Made by a program: the position numbers and the translations under genes. A stretch of 64,000 bases of DNA from JAEUKA01 sp035340095 (lineage in GTDB: Bacteria > Myxococcota_A > Polyangia > Palsa-1104 > JAEUJZ01): contig DAORGN010000001.1 in the NCBI GenBank assembly GCA_035340095.1, positions 4,395 through 68,394 of the forward strand, read 5' to 3'. The notes beneath the pieces are model-generated. The model worked only from the letters and a program-made list of their open reading frames with translations. It was not told the DNA's origin and did no database searches. Positions 61,529 to 64,000 of this stretch are shown in pieces; position 1 is the first letter of the stretch; each line of letters opens with the position of its first letter.

Positions 61529-62746
61529 GTGTCTTTGCTCAGCCTGACGTATGGTGTGCTGGTGCTCTGTACCGTTCCGCTGTATGCGCTGTGTCCGGCG
61601 CGCCTGCGGACGCTTCTGCTGTGTATTTTGTCGCTTCTGTTTTATGCCTGGGGTTCGCTTTCCCATGCCGCGCTCATTGTTGGTCTGGGGACGGTGGTGT
61701 TTTTCGTCGGTGAGCAGCTGCACAAAAAGCGGAGCAAGCTGCCTTATGTGTTGTGTGTCAGCTTGTGCGTGGTTGTGCTCTGTTACTTTAAGTACTCGAT
61801 CTTGATGCTGCGCACCGGGGCAGATGTACTACCAAGCGGGAGCCTGTCTGCGCTGCTTTCTGCGCACGCGGATTCCCTGGCTCTGTCGCTGCAAATTCCG
61901 CTTGGCGTTTCGTTTTTCACGTTCGAGTTTGTTCACTACCTAACCGATGTGTACAAAGGCAAGATCAGCCATCCCGAACCCCTGCCGGTGCTGCGGAAAC
62001 GGATCAGCGATTTCTTTCTGTTTGCGCTGTTTTTCCCGACGCTGCTGGCCGGTCCCATCAAGCGCTATCAGCAGTTTCATAACGACTCCCAACCCGCGCA
62101 GAGAGACATGCTCGCGCAGGGACTGTGGCGGATTCTTTGCGGACTGCTAAAGAAGGTGCTCATCGCCGATTCGCTCGCGACCATTACGCTGCGGCTCAAA
62201 GCGCCAGAGCTTGTCACGCCAACCGGTCTGTGGCTTGCGATGTACGCCTACGCGGGACAAATCTACGCCGATTTTTCTGGCTATTCCGATGTCGCGATTG
62301 GTGTGTCGCTGCTGCTGGGCTACCGGATTCCGGAAAACTTCAACTATCCCTACCTGGCAAAGAGCCTGCAAGACTTCTGGCGTCGCTGGCACATCTCTTT
62401 GTCGAGCTGGATTCGCGACTATCTGTTCATTCCGCTCGGCGGCAGTCATGTTCCACCGTGGCGGGCTTTTGTGAACCTGATCTTGGTGATGGCGCTGTGT
62501 GGTCTGTGGCATGGGCCAGCCGGTCACTTTGTGGTCTGGGGAATTTGGCACGGCGCTGGCTTGGGAATCGAACGGATGGTCCGCAGACTGCGGGGTGATT
62601 CCGCAGAAAAGGAATCGCGCGGGCTGCCGTTTCTGGGCTGGCTGTGGACATTCCACTTTGTCTGTGTGGGCTGGATTCTGTTTGCGGCACCGTCGCTGCG
62701 ATCTGCGTATGTCGCGCTAGGCAGAATGTTCTTTTTGCTGCGCTAG
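61529..62746 (+). CDS. MBOAT-family O-acyltransferase (AlgI/DltB-like, GTG start)
   Basis: A 405-residue membrane-bound O-acyltransferase with about ten helices. Conserved DFWRRWHISLSSWIRDYLF (282-300) and the catalytic His in CGLWHGPAGHFVVWGIWHG (His328 and His341). Moves acyl groups across the membrane to a carrier such as the SGNH protein upstream. GTG start at 61529. The acceptor is unknown; a polysaccharide or surface glycan is likely (inference). Confidence 0.93.
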   Translation: MSLLSLTYGVLVLCTVPLYALCPARLRTLLLCILSLLFYAWGSLSHAALIVGLGTVVFFVGEQLHKKRSKLPYVLCVSLCVVVLCYFKYSILMLRTGADVLPSGSLSALLSAHADSLALSLQIPLGVSFFTFEFVHYLTDVYKGKISHPEPLPVLRKRISDFFLFALFFPTLLAGPIKRYQQFHNDSQPAQRDMLAQGLWRILCGLLKKVLIADSLATITLRLKAPELVTPTGLWLAMYAYAGQIYADFSGYSDVAIGVSLLLGYRIPENFNYPYLAKSLQDFWRRWHISLSSWIRDYLFIPLGGSHVPPWRAFVNLILVMALCGLWHGPAGHFVVWGIWHGAGLGIERMVRRLRGDSAEKESRGLPFLGWLWTFHFVCVGWILFAAPSLRSAYVALGRMFFLLR

Positions 62747-63268
62747 CACAGGTCGCTCTGGCATCGGCTGCGGAACGATTCGGCCCTTTGGTGTTGCTTG
62801 CGCACGCAGCAGCGCTTCATATCCAAACATCCAGCGTTCTTCGGTAGCGTCACGGTGATCCATACCCAACAGGTGACAGAGTCCGTGAACCGACAGATGG
62901 ACCAGTTCATGCAGAAGATCGTGTCTCTGTTCGTTGGCCTGTTTCTGCGCGATCTCGACGGAAATGACAATGTCTCCCAGCGTTTCGGGAAGCGCAAATG
63001 CCTCCGCAGGCAAGTCTGGACTCCGGGGCGGATGATAGGCTGGCTCCGCATCTCGCTGCGCAAACGAAAGCACATCGGTGGGGTGATCTTCATCGGCATA
63101 CGTCCGATTTAGATCGTGTAGTTCATCGTTGTCGGACAGCGTCAGCGACACCATCGTGCAATCGACTCCAGCGGCGGTCATGGCACGGCGTAGCTGCCGC
63201 ACAAGCTCTCTGCGCACAGGTGGAGGAACCAGGGAACGGACAGAGTTCCGTACTTGCAAGCTCAACAT
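62717..63268 (-). CDS. ybeY: YbeY endoribonuclease (rRNA maturation factor)
   Basis: A 183-residue metalloribonuclease for 16S rRNA 3' maturation and ribosome quality control. The zinc motif VHGLCHLLGMDH gives His128, His132 and His138. TYADEDHPTDVLSF and GDIVISVEIAQKQA are family blocks. The 3' end overlaps the MBOAT gene by 30 nt (convergent). The tail beyond the motif is slightly longer than usual. Confidence 0.95.
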   Translation of the reverse strand: MLSLQVRNSVRSLVPPPVRRELVRQLRRAMTAAGVDCTMVSLTLSDNDELHDLNRTYADEDHPTDVLSFAQRDAEPAYHPPRSPDLPAEAFALPETLGDIVISVEIAQKQANEQRHDLLHELVHLSVHGLCHLLGMDHRDATEERWMFGYEALLRAQATPKGRIVPQPMPERPVLAQQKEHSA

Positions 63269-63458
63269 GTGGGGTTTGTATCACAAGCTGCGTGGGAATG
63301 TGCGGCCACGACGATCCGGGCCCTGCCTTCGGCGTTCCTTTTCATGTCTGTGACGAACACCTGTTCGCACTTGTGTTTTCTTTGATACAGACAGCGACCG
63401 ACTGCCACAGCCCACACTGCGCGAACTGGGCAAACGGCATTCACACCCGGCGCACTTG

Positions 63459-64000
63459 GTGCTAACTTTTCGACAGGGGCGGGATTTCTTGAAGGAGCAG
63501 CGCGACACAATTGGGGGGGAGGACGACTCCGCCACGGCAGCCACACTTGATCCAACGGCGAGCGATTCCCTGCCAGGTGATGAATCGCGCGTTGTCGTGC
63601 GAACAACGCGAGTGGGTCGGTTCCTGCTGCTGCGTGAAATTGGTGCAGGTGGAATGGGAAGCGTGTTTGCTGCGTATGATGAGCAGCTCGATCGCAGGGT
63701 GGCGCTGAAGCTTCTACGGAAACCACGCGCTGGAAGTCGTCGTCAGCGCATGATGGTCCTGCGTGAAGCCCGAGCCGCGGCGCGGATATCCCATCCCAAC
63801 GTCATCGCGATTTACGACGTAGGTGAAATCGACGGACAGATCCACATCGCGATGGAGTACGTCGATGGCGAGACGCTGCTCAAGTGGCAGAAAGAGAGTC
63901 AGCGTTCCTGGCGCGACATTTTGCACATGTATCTGGAAGTCGGCCAAGCCTTGCAAGCCGCCCACCAATCCGAAGTGATCCACCGCGATTTCAAACCAGA
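63459..64000 (+). CDS. Ser/Thr protein kinase (partial at right edge)
   Basis: N-terminal part of a Hanks-type kinase cut by the window end. The head of about 45 residues is acidic and Thr/Ser-rich. Then REIGAGGMGSVFAAYDEQ (glycine loop), VALKLLRK (Lys), HPNVIAIYDVGE and VIHRDFKP. The catalytic loop has Phe instead of the usual Leu (HRDFKP), as often seen in myxobacterial kinases. The start is uncertain: GTG at 63459 or TTG at 63489; no clear ribosome site. Confidence 0.85.
   Translation, partial: MLTFRQGRDFLKEQRDTIGGEDDSATAATLDPTASDSLPGDESRVVVRTTRVGRFLLLREIGAGGMGSVFAAYDEQLDRRVALKLLRKPRAGSRRQRMMVLREARAAARISHPNVIAIYDVGEIDGQIHIAMEYVDGETLLKWQKESQRSWRDILHMYLEVGQALQAAHQSEVIHRDFKP

Noticed and set aside
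1..64000. tRNA or rRNA genes
   Set aside because: No cloverleaf or rRNA-like conserved stretch was noticed by eye on either strand; a dedicated RNA search was not possible.

Overview
The window is a G+C-rich bacterial chromosome segment that is almost fully coding. The gene content points to a member of the Myxococcota (my inference; class or order cannot be fixed). It has eukaryotic-type Ser/Thr kinases, a PEGA-type protein, Cys-rich and VCBS-repeat lipoproteins, a PilZ protein, a DUF5939-like degenerate cyclase and a sigma54-type AAA+ ATPase. I see no rRNA, tRNA, CRISPR array, phage, integrase or transposase.

Layout. (1) 1-7521, minus strand: a complex I operon, nuoA-nuoBC-D-H-I-J-K-L-M, with most genes joined by ATGA/GTGA overlaps. 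NuoB and NuoC are one fused protein, NuoI has a long Ala/Lys/Glu tail, and nuoE/F/G are absent from the cluster. (2) 7690-26225: envelope quality control and metabolism. This part holds an HtrA protease, an unusual AAA+ ATPase, two secreted peptidases (M14 and S9) converging tail to tail, a degenerate cyclase-homology protein, a quinone oxidoreductase, a lipase, a GMC oxidoreductase, a Ser/Thr kinase, an MFS transporter and an MBL hydrolase. (3) 26226-32728: an A+T-richer, repeat-bearing leader, a small coiled-coil gene and an N-type ATPase operon ordered atpR-B-E-F-A-G-D, with beta last and no recognisable epsilon, delta or atpQ. (4) 32738-44717: a small membrane protein, a nucleotide pyrophosphatase-like phosphodiesterase, a second MFS transporter, a PilZ protein with a tandem-repeat head, an MgtA-type P-ATPase, a protein with three divergent helix-turn-helix-like modules and a histone-H1-like tail, a methyltransferase, a PEGA-type protein and a beta-helix lipoprotein. 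(5) 44719-50491: a heavy-metal RND efflux operon (CzcC-CzcB-CzcA type). (6) 50591-64000: a PqaA-like lipoprotein, DUF486 protein, MBL hydrolase, astacin-like metalloprotease with VCBS repeats, a P450 gene next to a GNAT/cyclic-nucleotide-binding fusion gene, a carboxypeptidase-regulatory-domain lipoprotein, a methyltransferase/SGNH/MBOAT acyl-transfer cassette, ybeY and the start of another Ser/Thr kinase.

How the parts work together. Energy coupling is prominent, with complex I and an N-type ATPase. A second theme is the cell envelope: proteases, lipoproteins, metal efflux, Mg transport and predicted O-acylation. The best candidates for something undescribed are the P450 plus GNAT-CNBD pair (55335-58310), the triple-HTH/H1-tail protein (39003-40487) and the rearranged epsilon-less N-ATPase operon with its altered c-subunit ion site. 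All domain calls are by eye from motifs; no database search was run.
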